Source of the DNA: Acidobacteriota bacterium
Lineage (GTDB): Bacteria; Acidobacteriota; Terriglobia; Acidiferrales; UBA7541
Direction of reading: 5' to 3'
NCBI GenBank assembly: GCA_013286165.1
Contig: JABDGF010000011.1
Span: forward strand, 1 to 49,721
Length of the DNA stretch: 49,721 bases
Shown here: positions 33,446 through 43,701 of the stretch, in pieces
Position numbering within the stretch: the stretch's first letter is position 1
Layout of the letters: each line of letters opens with the position of its first letter
The notes under the pieces: generated by a model
What the model was told of the DNA's origin: nothing
Seen by the model: only the letters and a program-made list of their open reading frames with translations
Database searches by the model: none
Position numbers and translations under genes: made by a program

Positions 33446-34621
33446 TTACCTTGCGGACGCTGCCTTTCGCTTCGACTGACCAGCGGCAGCGGGCTTTAGC
33501 ACGACCTTCGTCCACCCGTTCTTTCTGTCGTCGAAATTCTTATAAGCGTTCGGCGCTTCACTCAGATCAAGCTGGTGCGAAATTATGGCTGAGGGCTTCG
33601 CCTTTCCCACGTGGATCAGCTCGCGTAGCTTTCGATTGTAGGCCTTGACGTTTGCTTGGCCGGTGCGAATCTTCTGGCCTTTGAACCAGAAATTTCCGAA
33701 GTCGAAGGCAAGTTCACCTTTCTTCGCGAGCTTGTCCTCGGCTTTCGGATCTTTCGCGACGAAGACACCAACTACGCCGATGTTGCCCGTAGCCTTGACG
33801 GACTTCACGAGCCAATTCATCGTGAGATTCGGAACTTCTTCGCCTTTGGTATTCGTGCACTGATATCCGACGGCTTCGCAGCCGCAGTCCGTGCCTTTAC
33901 CCTCGGTTAGTTCCAGGATTTGATCTGCCGGATCACCCTTTTTCTGATCAATGGGAATCGCGCCTAATTCCTTGGCCAGTTTTAGGCGGTCGGGATGCTG
34001 ATCTACCACCATGATTTTCGAAGCGCCCTGAACCGATGCCGAAATTGCCGCCATTAATCCGACGGGGCCTGCGCCATAGATCACGACAGAATCTCCCGGA
34101 CAAAGTTTGGCGAGGCGCGTTGCATGCCAGCCAGTCGGGAAAATGTCCGAGAGCATCACGTAGTCGTTTTCTTTTTCGGAAACATCCTCGGGCAACTTGA
34201 GACAGTTGAAATCAGCGTAAGGAACTCTCAGGTAGTCAGCCTGGCCACCACTATATGGTCCCATTCCGGCAAATCCGTAGGCTGCGCCAGCGTTAGGCGG
34301 GTTCGTCGTAAGACAGAATCCAGTCAGTCCGCGTTCGCAGTTCTCGCAAAAGCCACAGGCAACATTGAACGGCAAACAAACATAATCGCCCTTATTTATG
34401 GAATCGACCGCGTCTCCGACCTCGATGACTTTGCCCAAGTTTTCGTGACCGAGAACCTTGCCTTTCTCAACATCTGTCCGACCTTCATACATGTGCAGGT
34501 CGGACCCGCAGATATTTGTGGTTGTAATTTCCACTAACACATCGGTTGCTTTTTCGATTTTTGCGTCTGGAACTTCATTAACACTCACATCTTTAGGGCC
34601 GTTGTAAACGAGAGCCTTCAT
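33446..34621 (-). CDS. Zinc-dependent alcohol dehydrogenase, glutathione-independent formaldehyde dehydrogenase type
   Basis: A 391-residue medium-chain dehydrogenase with GGAGG upstream of ATG. Catalytic zinc ligands lie in NICGSDLHMYEG and VLGHENLGKV. Structural zinc Cys are in ACGFCENCERGLTGFC. The NAD site is VVIYGAGPVGLMAA. Length and sequence (FPTGWHATRLA, DCGCEAVGYQC, FWFKGQKIRTGQANV) point to the formaldehyde-dehydrogenase-like branch, which dismutates or oxidises formaldehyde with bound NAD. The tail SKRKAASAR is basic. It stands alone; the upstream 569-base gap has only one weak small frame. A stress or detoxification role fits the neighbouring stress-type genes. Confidence 0.9.
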   Translation of the reverse strand: MKALVYNGPKDVSVNEVPDAKIEKATDVLVEITTTNICGSDLHMYEGRTDVEKGKVLGHENLGKVIEVGDAVDSINKGDYVCLPFNVACGFCENCERGLTGFCLTTNPPNAGAAYGFAGMGPYSGGQADYLRVPYADFNCLKLPEDVSEKENDYVMLSDIFPTGWHATRLAKLCPGDSVVIYGAGPVGLMAAISASVQGASKIMVVDQHPDRLKLAKELGAIPIDQKKGDPADQILELTEGKGTDCGCEAVGYQCTNTKGEEVPNLTMNWLVKSVKATGNIGVVGVFVAKDPKAEDKLAKKGELAFDFGNFWFKGQKIRTGQANVKAYNRKLRELIHVGKAKPSAIISHQLDLSEAPNAYKNFDDRKNGWTKVVLKPAAAGQSKRKAASAR

Positions 34622-34816
34622 TGGAAAACCTCCAAACTTAGTGCTGAACTCACCTCATCCTTTCAGCCGACCACCAAGAGTTGAATCAGGCCTTCTGGGT
34701 AGAGATTCATTCGTGAACTTGTAGAAACGCCGAGACGGGATTGAATGCCGCAGGTGGTCTAATTCAGTGATCGTCAAACTTTAGGCCGGAGCGAGGAATC
34801 GCGCCGCGCTTTTCGT

Positions 34817-35011
34817 TCACTTTGTCACAATTGAACGCATCCAATCGAGGAAAGCCTTCACGAGCGAGGTTCGCTTTCGGATCGCCTGAGATTGCGGGAT
34901 GAGTTTGACCTCAGGGGCATCGGGCCAGCGTTCGTCGAAAGGCAGCCGCTCACGCATGTTGGGAAGGATTCCCCAAGTCAACGAACTGGAGTAAACAAGA
35001 ATCCGCAGCAT
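34817..35011 (-). CDS. Possible small hypothetical protein
   Basis: A 64-residue frame with mixed composition (MRERLPFDERWPDAPEVKLI, later SLVKAFLDWMRSIVTK). No ribosome site stands before the first ATG and no motif is recognised. It is the only readable frame in the 569-base gap between the dehydrogenase and kinase genes. It could equally be a chance frame. Confidence 0.25.
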   Translation of the reverse strand: MLRILVYSSSLTWGILPNMRERLPFDERWPDAPEVKLIPQSQAIRKRTSLVKAFLDWMRSIVTK

Positions 35012-35190
35012 GGTTATGTTTATCAGAGCAGCCGAAATGGAGGCAATCGAATGAATACCTCAGTAGTTCGGCTCCGTCGTCAGCCTCGCCGCCGGTTCGA
35101 CCATGCGCAACTAGATTGCACGCTGGCTTTCGCTTTGGGAGCGTGCGAACCTAGCATCTTTCAACAGCCCATAGCTTCTGCTCAGGCGCG

Positions 35191-38136
35191 ATGATCGGCC
35201 AGAATATCTCCCACTACCGCATTCTGGAAAAGCTCGGCGGCGGAGGCATGGGCGTCGTCTACAAAGCCGAAGACACGCGCCTTCATCGCTTTGTTGCGCT
35301 GAAATTCCTCCCCCACGATGTGGCCGCGACTCCGCAGGCTCTCGCGCGTTTTGAACGCGAAGCGCAGGCAGCATCCGCGTTGGACCACGCTCACATTTGT
35401 ACGGTATATGAAATCGGTGAGCACAACGGTGAGCCGTTCATCGCGATGCAATTTCTGGAAGGTCAGACTCTGAAGCATCTGATCAGCAACCGTCCCCTCG
35501 CGCTCGATCAGCTACTGGAATATGCGATTGAAGTCACCGACGCGCTTGACGCCGCGCACTCCGAAGGAATCATCCATCGCGACATCAAGCCGGCAAATAT
35601 TTTCATAACGAAACGCGGCCACGCGAAGGTTCTCGATTTTGGACTCGCAAAACTCAATCCGGCGACTGACACCTCTGGCATCACTGCCGGTGCAACGCCG
35701 CTGCCACAGGAATTGCTTACGAGTCCCGGTACCTCAGTCGGGACTGTCGCTTATATGTCGCCCGAGCAGGTGCGCGGGAAGGATTTGGATCGGCGCACCG
35801 ATCTTTTTTCTTTCGGTGTCGTGCTATACGAAGCCGCTACCGGCGTAATGCCATTTCGCGGGGATACATCCGGCGTCATTTTCGACGCCATTCTGAATCG
35901 CGAACCAACGGCACCTCTGAGACTTAACGCGGATGTTCCAGCGCGCCTGGAAGAAATCATTCACAAAGCGTTAGAGAAAGATCGCAGTCTTCGTTACCAA
36001 TCCGCCGCAGATTTGCGAGCGGATTTACAACGCACCAAGCGTGATCTCGAATCCAGCCACCGCGCCGAGGTGCTGAAAGCAGAGCCCATGCCCTCGTCGG
36101 ATTCCGCACGCAGACCTGGATTGGAAGTCGGCTCGTTGGTACAAAACACGGCGCGCGAAGAAGGCATGGGCTACGGATCCGTTTCGGAAGCTGCACTGAG
36201 CAACGCGTCTGATGGCGGCTTCGGGCAAGCCAGCGGAACGGCAGGATCGCGCTCTGATTCCTCGCAGACGAACTCCCGTCACAGCGATCTCATCGTCCAG
36301 AAATCCCGGATTCATATGCCAATCGTCTCCGTTCTCGGACTGTTGCTCGTTGGAGCCGCGATTTTCGCCAGCTATTCACTGGTGCACCGTAATCCTGCCG
36401 AACCTTTCCTTACGTATACCGCCGCTCCGATCACTGACAGCGGCACTGCCGAGGCTACCGCCGTCTCGCCTGATGGCAGATTTCTCGCGCTCGTGGACCG
36501 CAGCGCAAACCGTCAGAGCCTTCGGCTACGCAACATCGCTACAGGTAGCGATACGGAGGTGGTTCACGGCGCACCCAGGGCTCAACTTGGTGGCCCCCAA
36601 TTTTCGCCTGATGGAAATTACATTTACTTTTGCAAATCCGATACACCCGTTGGATGCGACCTCTACCGCGCTCCCGTACTGGGCGGTGCGCCTGAACTAA
36701 TTTCACGGGACACCGACGGCAACGTAACGTTCGCTCCTGATGGTAAAACCATTGCATATTCCCGAAGCAATGACCCCGTGGTCGGTAAGTGGGCTCTGCT
36801 CGTCGCAAACGCCGACGGCTCGGACGAAAAGCCGCTGATCACGACGGAGGCAAAAGAGTCACCAACTTCTTTAGCATGGTCGCCCGATGGCCACCGCATC
36901 GCGATTTCTACGTTCAGCTTTCGCGATCAGGGCCTGGGCCGAATCGACATGTTCGATCTGGATCACAACGTCCTCGATAAATTCGTCCGCGGTAAGGATT
37001 TACTTCCATTCGGAATAGCATGGACTCCGGACGGAAACTTTCTGTTGTGCGTATACGTGCAAATGGGTGTCCACAATCTTACGTATCAAGTTGGATCTTA
37101 CGGTTATCCGAGCGGCAAGTTCCGAACGATTACGAACGACGTTTCATCGTATCGGGCGTTCAGTTTGTCCGCGGACGGTAAGACCCTTGCGGCGGTTCAA
37201 ACCGAGATAGCCAGTCAGCTCGATATCTTCCCGGCAAATGGAAGCGGCTCCGGTACAACTGTCCCCGGTCTCGGGCGCCAGACATATCTTGGAGGGTTCG
37301 ATTGGACGGCTAGAGACGAGCTACTGGTTACCGTAGGAGGCCGATTGGTCAGAACGTCACCGGACGGCTCCAGTCAAGCGGTGATTTTAAACAACGCAGC
37401 GAGCTTTATGATGGATCCAGTTTCATGCGATGGCGATCGTTTCGTGGCGCTCAACTGGATCTTCAGTTCTGCAGAGGGGGCGGTTCACATCTGGAAAGCT
37501 AACTGGGACGGTTCGGGCAGGTCCCAGGTGGCTCAGATGGGCGGCAACGGGGTGCTATGGGGGTGTTCACCCGATGGCAAATGGATCTATTACTCGGATA
37601 ATCCGCCCCTGTTAGGAGTCGCGCGCGTGGCTCCGAGCGGGGGGAAGCCGGAAGTTGTGCCCGGTTTCGAATATCCCGATGCGAATGTAGAGGGCCTGGC
37701 CATCTCCTCGGACGGTAAATCACTGGCGGCATTCGTTCAAAGGGTCCAGCCGACCACTCAAACCTACATTAACTCCATCGACGTCTTGAATCTCGAAACT
37801 ACCGGCAAGTCCTCCGCTCGCACGATTCGTCTGGACCCAAATCTCAATATCGTGTTTTATCAACCCGGTCCGCCGAGTGCCGCGGGGTTTCACTGGACTC
37901 CGGGAAACAATGCTCTTGCGTACATCGTGGAGGAGAACGGCGTGGACAATGTCTGGAATCAGCCGCTGGACGGCTCCAAGGCGGCGAAGCTTACGAATTT
38001 CACAAGTCAGAAGATTGCAGACTTTCGGTGGTCGCGGGACGGCAAAAATCTCGCAGTACTTCACTACACCGACGCCGCGGACGTTGTGCTGTTACGGGAT
38101 ACATCCGGCAGGACAGGCGGCACCAGTCGGCAATAG
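35191..38136 (+). CDS. Ser/Thr protein kinase with C-terminal WD40/TolB-like beta-propeller
   Basis: A 981-residue membrane kinase. The kinase domain (about 9-280) is complete: GGGGMG loop, Lys38 in [13 protein letters not shown] with catalytic Asp131, and DFG at 149-151. A Ser-rich linker leads to one membrane span at about 376-396 ([20 protein letters not shown]). The outer part has repeated propeller blades with xSPDGxx patterns ([57 protein letters not shown]). Such receptor kinases are common in Acidobacteria and sense unknown signals. It ends about 230 bases before an XRE regulator in the same direction. Confidence 0.94.
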   Translation: MIGQNISHYRILEKLGGGGMGVVYKAEDTRLHRFVALKFLPHDVAATPQALARFEREAQAASALDHAHICTVYEIGEHNGEPFIAMQFLEGQTLKHLISNRPLALDQLLEYAIEVTDALDAAHSEGIIHRDIKPANIFITKRGHAKVLDFGLAKLNPATDTSGITAGATPLPQELLTSPGTSVGTVAYMSPEQVRGKDLDRRTDLFSFGVVLYEAATGVMPFRGDTSGVIFDAILNREPTAPLRLNADVPARLEEIIHKALEKDRSLRYQSAADLRADLQRTKRDLESSHRAEVLKAEPMPSSDSARRPGLEVGSLVQNTAREEGMGYGSVSEAALSNASDGGFGQASGTAGSRSDSSQTNSRHSDLIVQKSRIHMPIVSVLGLLLVGAAIFASYSLVHRNPAEPFLTYTAAPITDSGTAEATAVSPDGRFLALVDRSANRQSLRLRNIATGSDTEVVHGAPRAQLGGPQFSPDGNYIYFCKSDTPVGCDLYRAPVLGGAPELISRDTDGNVTFAPDGKTIAYSRSNDPVVGKWALLVANADGSDEKPLITTEAKESPTSLAWSPDGHRIAISTFSFRDQGLGRIDMFDLDHNVLDKFVRGKDLLPFGIAWTPDGNFLLCVYVQMGVHNLTYQVGSYGYPSGKFRTITNDVSSYRAFSLSADGKTLAAVQTEIASQLDIFPANGSGSGTTVPGLGRQTYLGGFDWTARDELLVTVGGRLVRTSPDGSSQAVILNNAASFMMDPVSCDGDRFVALNWIFSSAEGAVHIWKANWDGSGRSQVAQMGGNGVLWGCSPDGKWIYYSDNPPLLGVARVAPSGGKPEVVPGFEYPDANVEGLAISSDGKSLAAFVQRVQPTTQTYINSIDVLNLETTGKSSARTIRLDPNLNIVFYQPGPPSAAGFHWTPGNNALAYIVEENGVDNVWNQPLDGSKAAKLTNFTSQKIADFRWSRDGKNLAVLHYTDAADVVLLRDTSGRTGGTSRQ

Positions 38137-38367
38137 CGACCGTAGACGTTCTCAATGTGCCTGGGGCCGTTCCATAGTGGACATTACCCCAGACGACTAA
38201 TGCGTAGTAAATCGACGCTTCACAAATTCCTAGAGTTAGCGCTTATCAATATTCCATTGAATTGCAGTAGCAGGGCGGACGGATACGCTCTTGATTGCAG
38301 TACGAGCAGTTCATCGGATTGTCCGACAGTTGGCCAGTGCTGCGGTATCCTGATGCGCGGAGGATTC

Positions 38368-38736
38368 ATGGAAATCGGACGTAAGTTGCGGGCATTGCGG
38401 GAAGAGAAGGAAATGTCGCAAGGTGACATCGAAAGAGCCACAGGTTTGCTTCGCTGTTATATCAGTAGGGTCGAGCACGGTCACACAGTGCCAGCCATCG
38501 AGACGTTGGAGAAGATGGCGAAGGCACTCGATGTGCCTTTCTGGCAGTTATTCCACGACGGAAATACCAAAGCTGTTCCGCTCAGGTTGCGCAACGTTGG
38601 TAAGGCGCAAAAAAGATCGGCGAAAGGCGACGCTCATATTTCAGAAGTTCGGAAGCGTTTCGTAAAAATGAATCCGAGAGATCAAAAACTCTTTCTGATA
38701 TTGGCAATGAAGTTCGCGAAAGAAGCCGAGGAATAA
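38368..38736 (+). CDS. XRE-family helix-turn-helix regulator
   Basis: A 122-residue protein; the ATG at 38368 is fixed by GGAGG 6 bases upstream. Residues 1-60 form a Cro/C1-type helix-turn-helix (IGRKLRALREEKEMSQGDIE, YISRVEHGHTVPAIETLEKM, ALDVPFWQLF). The C-terminal half is basic (KAQKRSAKGD) and ends with a helix (DQKLFLILAMKFAKEAEE). The pattern matches acidobacterial stand-alone XRE proteins. A hairpin at 38738-38759 follows the stop. Targets unknown. Confidence 0.85.
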   Translation: MEIGRKLRALREEKEMSQGDIERATGLLRCYISRVEHGHTVPAIETLEKMAKALDVPFWQLFHDGNTKAVPLRLRNVGKAQKRSAKGDAHISEVRKRFVKMNPRDQKLFLILAMKFAKEAEE

Positions 38737-38737
38737 A

Positions 38738-38759
38738 ATCGCGGAATGGAATCCGCGAT
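38738..38759 (+). terminator. Hairpin after the XRE gene, weak terminator
   Basis: ATCGCGGA and TCCGCGAT form a perfect 8-bp stem with a 6-base loop two bases after the stop. No T-run follows, so termination would be weak; the second arm also lies in the start of a decayed reading frame. Confidence 0.35.
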
Positions 38760-38940
38760 CCTCGTCGAAGCGCAACGCGAACTAAACAAACACAAATGAG
38801 ACTACTTCGTCATCGGCGACGGTGTCAGCATCGCTGCGGCTGGTCAAGGTGTTGCGGTAGTCGGCTGCGTTGAGTGCAATCGCGCGTTTCAAACGTCGCA
38901 GCAAAACATGCGGCGTTATGTGCCGCTTGCTCCACCACGA
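38746..38940 (+). pseudogene. Remnant of a small CxxC protein interrupted by TGA
   Basis: From the ATG the frame gives MESAILVEAQRELNKHK, then TGA (38797-38799), then continues DYFVIGDGVSIAAAGQGVAV, VGCVECNRAFQTSQQNMRRYV. Both sides read as one small protein with a CxxC motif, and a Trp codon (TGG) would restore it. I recall acidobacterial small proteins of the form ELKKHTWDTFV...GCPxC, so the resemblance is suggestive but from memory. The 3' end overlaps the convergent receiver gene. Probably decayed. Confidence 0.4.
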
Positions 38941-39302
38941 ACTGCTTCTCTTATCGCGGGCACCAATGAATCAAACAGAGTTGTTTTGTCCAGCACTCGA
39001 AAAGCGCCGAGCTGTTCGACCGCCTGCCTTAGATCTTCATCGGGCTGCGTAAAGGTCACAGCGATTACGACGCAATCACAAGCTTGCGCCAGCTGCGCCA
39101 GATCCTTTGGCTGGGATCCGTTGCCTGACGGCATTCGAAGGTCGCAAATCAAAACGTGAGGGTTCGCGGTCTTTAGAGTCCTTACGGCCTGTTTGAAGTC
39201 CTCCGCTTCACCAACCACACCAATATCGGGTTCGCTTTCGCGTAACCTACGCACCGCCGCACGGATCGCGCTTGAATCGTCAGCGATAAAAGCCCGAATC
39301 AT
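38916..39302 (-). CDS. Single-domain response regulator, type 1, copy b
   Basis: A 128-residue receiver with AGAGGAA before ATG. FIADDSSAIRAAVRRL, phospho-acceptor Asp54 in LICDLRMP, Thr in AVTF and Lys in VLDKTTL are conserved. It is about 70% identical by eye to the receiver at 28.9 kb, including the unusual stretch EAEDFKQAV and the end AFRVLDKTTLFDSLVP. No output domain. It lies last in a series of minus-strand genes that includes the kinase-hydrolase fusion and the second type-2 receiver. Confidence 0.88.
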   Translation of the reverse strand: MIRAFIADDSSAIRAAVRRLRESEPDIGVVGEAEDFKQAVRTLKTANPHVLICDLRMPSGNGSQPKDLAQLAQACDCVVIAVTFTQPDEDLRQAVEQLGAFRVLDKTTLFDSLVPAIREAVRGGASGT

Positions 39303-39335
39303 TATTCCTCTTTTTAGCCCTTCTGAAATTTAGTC

Positions 39336-40244
39336 TCATGGGGACTGTTCAAAAACGCAGACGTACGAATTGAAAAACATATACGACGCAGCGGAGCTTC
39401 CAAACAAACCAGATCCCTCGGCGTCACACCATGCTTCGGCCCACATCCATACCCGGTACTGTCTATCAGCATTCGCGAAGAAGTAGGTGTCCGAAGGGAA
39501 ACTCACCGCGAGTTGATTATTGTGATTCTCATACCAGCCAGTGCCGTCCGACCACTGGGTAATTCTCCGGTCCACATCGATTTGATGCGTTTGACCACGT
39601 AAGTCCCAGCTTTCGATAAGCACGCCGATGAAAGCATTGTTGTGCGCAGCGTAGCCCCAAGAATCATCATCCCAGCTGTAATATCCAACCGTATCGGCTC
39701 CGAAGCGAACAAATGTATTGTTCGCGATCGGTTGGAACCACACCGCGATGCCGGCACCGGCCCAAACCGATTCACTGCCATCGGACACATTAGTTTCTAC
39801 TATGAAATTTCCTTCAGACGCGTTCGGGATGCCGAATCCATAGTTACCGCTGTCTGACAATTCACCGGTGCCGTTGTTCCACATTTGATCGTACGGAAGT
39901 CCACGAAACGTCAAAATCGAACCGGAGCGGACTGGATTCTCGATGCGAGGTTTTGCCCGCAGGTCTGGTTTCCGTTTCGCCAAGCGTTTCGCAACACCGA
40001 GTTTCTTAGCTGCCGCTACGGCTTCGGCATTTCCGCTAATTATGCGATGAACCGGAGCGAGCAATGCGCGGTTAAGTCTTGCCGTCTCAGCGAATCGCGC
40101 TTTACGAATCTGCGCATCTTGTCGTAGCGTTTTTTCAAGTGGAAACGGTTTGTTACGAAACAGCGGACCTGGCTTCGAACCAGTTAGGGCGCTGACTTTC
40201 TCGGACAGTAATTTCGCCGCTTCGGCGGGCTTTCGGATTGCCAT
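39336..40244 (-). CDS. Hypothetical protein with basic helical N-terminus and beta-rich C-terminus
   Basis: A 302-residue protein with a strong site (AAGGAGAG) before ATG. Residues 1-105 are Lys/Arg-rich and helical with no signal peptide (MAIRKPAEAAKLLSEKVSAL, AKRLAKRKPDLRAKPRIE). Residues 110-302 are rich in Trp, Tyr, Phe and Asn (MWNNGTGELSDSGNYGFGIP, VGYYSWDDDSWGYAAHNN, YRVWMWAEAWCDAEG) and look like a jelly-roll or lectin-like beta domain. I do not recognise a family. It lies between the kinase-hydrolase fusion and a receiver, all on the minus strand. An exported domain without a visible signal is odd; a non-classical or phage-derived secretion route is possible. Confidence 0.7.
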   Translation of the reverse strand: MAIRKPAEAAKLLSEKVSALTGSKPGPLFRNKPFPLEKTLRQDAQIRKARFAETARLNRALLAPVHRIISGNAEAVAAAKKLGVAKRLAKRKPDLRAKPRIENPVRSGSILTFRGLPYDQMWNNGTGELSDSGNYGFGIPNASEGNFIVETNVSDGSESVWAGAGIAVWFQPIANNTFVRFGADTVGYYSWDDDSWGYAAHNNAFIGVLIESWDLRGQTHQIDVDRRITQWSDGTGWYENHNNQLAVSFPSDTYFFANADRQYRVWMWAEAWCDAEGSGLFGSSAASYMFFNSYVCVFEQSP

Positions 40245-40433
40245 AGTTCTCTCCTTTCAGCTGGTACCGGTTTGAAAGTTCAAGAAGTGAGCGCGGGCCT
40301 AGGCGGAATCCACGTCGAGAGGAGGTCCAACGAGCGGTTCCGGTGTACGTATCGAAAGGCCGACACTACACCGTTTAATAGGATTATCAAGAACTTCCGT
40401 CGAACGACCGGAGCACGATTCAGAACACGAAAG

Positions 40434-42272
40434 TTAGCCTGCGTTGTGCCACCCTAGGAACGCTCCGAGTTCCTCGAGGAACACGCTCCAGGCCGGTTCC
40501 TCCGCCAGCTGAATATGATTGGCACTGTTGAGCGGAACAAACCGGGCCCCGGGAATTTCGGAGGCAAGAATCCGACCTTCTTCGGCGGGTATGACTCGAT
40601 CGCGATCGGCGTGGAAGACGATCGTCGGCACCGCGACTTTGGGCAAGAGATCGCGGACGCTAATCTCATCGATCAACGTCAGAATACGGGCAGCATTCTC
40701 CGGGCTCGCCGATACTCGCTGCAGATCATTGAACCACTCGCGTTGCTCGGCTGAAGCCTTAGGAAAATAGAACTTCGTAAACATCGACTTAAAATCCGGA
40801 TTGTTCTTGCCCCAACCCATCCGCACGAGGGTCTGCAATGCGCGCCGCGCCGCCATTTCTTCCTCTGTTCCTCGTGCAGCCAAACCCCGTGAGAACGCAC
40901 CGAGCAGAATTAGGTGACTCACTCGTTCTGGATGACGTACGGCGTAGTCGATGGCTACCGCGCCGCCCTGCGATATCCCTAGCAGAGCAAATCGATCGAC
41001 GCCTGCCGCCTGAACGACCGTTTCCAAGTCCCGAACCCAAAGGGCGAAGGACATTTCTTTAACGTCCCACTGCGACAACCCGTTGCCCCGTTCGTCGTAG
41101 CGGATTAGGCGGTTATGTTTTGGCAACTCCGTGAGCCAGTGTTTCCAGATCGGGCTGTTCCACTCGTAGTCCAAATGGTTGAGCCAATTGGCGGATTTTA
41201 TTACTGGGTATCCTGAGCCAACGCTCGCGTAGGCCAGCCGGACGCCGTCCGTAGCGGTGCAGAATTGGATTTTTTGCCGTGGTGTCGAGACCGTCGAGCC
41301 TGTCTTTGAAACTGGGGTGACGAAGCCTTCCCCGGCATTCGGTTCAGCACTGACGTCGATTCGGTCCGTGCTTATGTGGGTCGCATCGCCCGCATTCGAG
41401 TCTCGCCGCACCCGCCTCAAATCCGCCCGCATGTCGGCCGCATGTTGGTATCTGAGATTGCGGTCTTTTTCGAGTGCCTTGTTGATGATCCTCGCTAGCT
41501 CCGGCGATGTAGCAGGATTCACTGACATAGGCGAAACCGGCACTCGATTCAGAATCGCCTCGAAAATCAGGCCACTCGTACTTCCGCGAAACGGAAGCGC
41601 GCCCGTCGCCATCTCATATAGCACCGCGCCGAACGAGAATAAATCCGTTCGCGCATCTAGAGGCTTGCCGCTCACCTGCTCCGGCGACATGTACGCCACC
41701 GTGCCCATCGCCGAACCAGGACCTGTCAAATCTTTCGCCGCAGCCTCGGTCGAGGCTGTAACGTTGACATTCTCCTCGGGCTCTCGCGTTATCTTCGCCA
41801 AACCAAAATCCAAGATCTTTGCGTTGCCGCGAGCGGTGATAAAAATATTCGCCGGTTTGATGTCGCGATGGACGATGCCCTTTGCGTGCGCCGCATCGAG
41901 AGCGTCTGCGATTTCGATTCCCAACCCGAACAGCATCTCCTGTGGTAGCGCGCGTCCGTCGATGCGATGCCTCAGCGTGATCCCTTCAAGACATTCCATC
42001 GCGATGAACGGATGCCCATCCTGCTCGCCGACATCGTAGATTGTGCAAATGTTGGGATGGTTCAGTGCGGACGCAGCCTGCGCCTCTCGTTGAAAACGCG
42101 CCAGCGTGTGCGGATCGCGTGCGAGAGCAGGTGGGAGAAATTTCAGCGCGACGAATCGCTTGAGGCGCGTGTCTTCTGCTTTGTAGACCACGCCCATTCC
42201 GCCAGCGCCGATCTTCTCGACGATGCGGTAGTGCGAGACAGTGCGGCCGATCGGCGGCTGCGGATCTGGCAT
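40434..42272 (-). CDS. Ser/Thr protein kinase fused to an alpha/beta hydrolase
   Basis: A 612-residue cytoplasmic two-domain protein. The kinase (about 12-285) is complete: GAGGMG, Lys44, HRDIKPAN with Asp137 and DFG at 155-157. A disordered linker (about 290-335) leads to an alpha/beta hydrolase: DERGNGLS, the nucleophile elbow GISQGG (Ser434), ADRDRVIP (Asp558) and [10 protein letters not shown] (His586), so the triad looks intact. No membrane span separates the domains. The hydrolase type, starting [20 protein letters not shown], is also known fused to cyclase and LuxR domains. Kinase control of the hydrolase, or small-molecule sensing by it, is an inference. Confidence 0.92.
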   Translation of the reverse strand: MPDPQPPIGRTVSHYRIVEKIGAGGMGVVYKAEDTRLKRFVALKFLPPALARDPHTLARFQREAQAASALNHPNICTIYDVGEQDGHPFIAMECLEGITLRHRIDGRALPQEMLFGLGIEIADALDAAHAKGIVHRDIKPANIFITARGNAKILDFGLAKITREPEENVNVTASTEAAAKDLTGPGSAMGTVAYMSPEQVSGKPLDARTDLFSFGAVLYEMATGALPFRGSTSGLIFEAILNRVPVSPMSVNPATSPELARIINKALEKDRNLRYQHAADMRADLRRVRRDSNAGDATHISTDRIDVSAEPNAGEGFVTPVSKTGSTVSTPRQKIQFCTATDGVRLAYASVGSGYPVIKSANWLNHLDYEWNSPIWKHWLTELPKHNRLIRYDERGNGLSQWDVKEMSFALWVRDLETVVQAAGVDRFALLGISQGGAVAIDYAVRHPERVSHLILLGAFSRGLAARGTEEEMAARRALQTLVRMGWGKNNPDFKSMFTKFYFPKASAEQREWFNDLQRVSASPENAARILTLIDEISVRDLLPKVAVPTIVFHADRDRVIPAEEGRILASEIPGARFVPLNSANHIQLAEEPAWSVFLEELGAFLGWHNAG

Positions 42273-42404
42273 GTCGCGTTATCTTAGGTTGCGTGTAGGG
42301 GCAAGTCAACGAACCGGCGCGCGCAGCTTAGTGACCGGGTCGTAGGATCCAATACAGGTACGACTTTGTGTTAAGGACTCCGGAGCGCAACACAGTTCTT
42401 CAGG

Positions 42405-42593
42405 CTAATTGGCCGGTGGTATCACGAAGCGAATTCCGAGTTGTTTCTCGACCGCGTTAGCAGTGTCGCCTCCAAATAACCCCGCGCAAAGAACCAAGAT
42501 TTCATTCACGGCGGTTTGCCGGTCATGCCCCTGTCTGAGCGAGTCTTCGACGGCTAGTTTCGCCCATTCAGCGGCCTTTAGGTTGAGCGTCAC
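42405..42593 (-). CDS. Small helical protein, family Y, copy a (unknown function)
   Basis: A 62-residue protein starting at GTG. Pattern GHDRQTAVNEILVLCAGLFG then KQLGIRFVIPP is shared with the 65-residue protein near 43.9 kb (GRDRQDAINEALLACAQIFG, NLGIKLIM). The start site is weakly supported, with no clear ribosome site. No known domain. It lies between the kinase-hydrolase gene and a receiver gene in the same direction. Confidence 0.55.
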   Translation of the reverse strand: MTLNLKAAEWAKLAVEDSLRQGHDRQTAVNEILVLCAGLFGGDTANAVEKQLGIRFVIPPAN

Positions 42594-42737
42594 TTTGATG
42601 GTGGGAACTCCGCAGTGAGGGCTGGGTTTGCCGTTTAGGCACGGCGGCCAAGGCAGTCAGACTATCGTCCACTATGCACGGACGAAATACAGGGAAGGCC
42701 TTGGATTGGGCTGGGACGTGACTACATTCGGAAGGAA

Positions 42738-43106
42738 TTAGACTGGAGCTAGTTGGTGTACGTGAAACAGCAACGTATCAATTTCCGTCTTCGGAACGAT
42801 TCGGTCAATCAGTGAGCTAAGTATGCTGGCTTGTCCTTGAAGCGCGTTATCGTGCAGCGTGAATAGGATGATCGGAACGTTGGGCATTAGTGGCTTCAGC
42901 TGCTTTGCGGCAGCAATCCCACTCATAACGGGCATGCTGAAATCCAAAATAATGAGGTCAGGATGGCACCGTATGGCAATCTCGATTGCTTCCTTTCCAT
43001 TCTTGGCTTGCTCGCACAGTTCGTAACCCGCCTCGCGTTCGAACACTTCGCATAGCAATTTGCGAACGCGCGGATCATCGTCAGCAACAAGAATTACTTT
43101 AGCCAT
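42738..43106 (-). CDS. Single-domain response regulator, type 2, copy b
   Basis: A 122-residue receiver from the ATG at 43106. VILVADDDPRVRKLLCEVF, phospho-acceptor Asp55 in LIILDFSMPVMSG, Thr in LFTLH and Lys in IVPKTEI are present. It parallels the receiver at 29.4 kb in length and in DLxILDxxMPxMSG and the FTxH block, but the final third diverges. No output domain. The next gene upstream encodes a family-X small protein, as also seen beside the other type-2 receiver. Confidence 0.88.
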   Translation of the reverse strand: MAKVILVADDDPRVRKLLCEVFEREAGYELCEQAKNGKEAIEIAIRCHPDLIILDFSMPVMSGIAAAKQLKPLMPNVPIILFTLHDNALQGQASILSSLIDRIVPKTEIDTLLFHVHQLAPV

Positions 43107-43209
43107 CACACACCCACGTCGAGCACTTCTGATAGTTAGAACATCAGACGCAAGGCAAGGGAGCGATACAGCAGATGAGGTATTTCGACGGGAGCGGACG
43201 TACAGAGTA

Positions 43210-43473
43210 CTAGGAAGTTTTGTCGAAATCGGCTTCTTTCAGTCCTGGCATGGGCCAGTTTAAACGCTCGGACTTTATGTGCAGCAAGTCGTTTAGTGCG
43301 GATTGGATCTCCCGAGACTCTGTTCGAGCGGCTTGACCAGCTCCGTCCGAACTCAACTCCTGCATGCGCTCGAATATCGCGCCCTCGGCTTCCATCACGC
43401 GGTCGTGAAGTTTAGCCAGGTCGGGCTCGTCTTGAGCCTGCCGAAAAACACTTTGCCACGAATAGCTAGGCAT
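43210..43473 (-). CDS. Small helical protein, family X, copy b (unknown function)
   Basis: An 87-residue protein with a G-rich site before ATG. MPSYSWQSVFRQAQDEPDL, VMEAEGAIFERMQELSSDGA and LLHIKSERLNWPMPG match the copy at 29.8 kb; about 40% of positions agree by eye. It has six or seven extra residues at the end. It lies 100 bases upstream of a type-2 receiver gene in the same direction and is probably co-transcribed with it. No motif suggests a reaction. Confidence 0.65.
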   Translation of the reverse strand: MPSYSWQSVFRQAQDEPDLAKLHDRVMEAEGAIFERMQELSSDGAGQAARTESREIQSALNDLLHIKSERLNWPMPGLKEADFDKTS

Positions 43474-43701
43474 CGTTGGCCCCCGTTTTCCCGATTGTCG
43501 GTTAACAGGTTGGACGCCGGAGGGAGGGAGAGCGCGGCGAGGAAGGTGTTAAGTGACTATCCGACGATACGCCCGCGTACAGCGGAATGCAAGGAACAGC
43601 TCTTTAGTGCCTGATTCGTTTACTCAATCTAGGCACAGGCGGGTATTCAGTTCACGACCACGGCGTGGGACTTTCAAGAGTGAGGTCAGTCGGAGGCCTA
43701 T

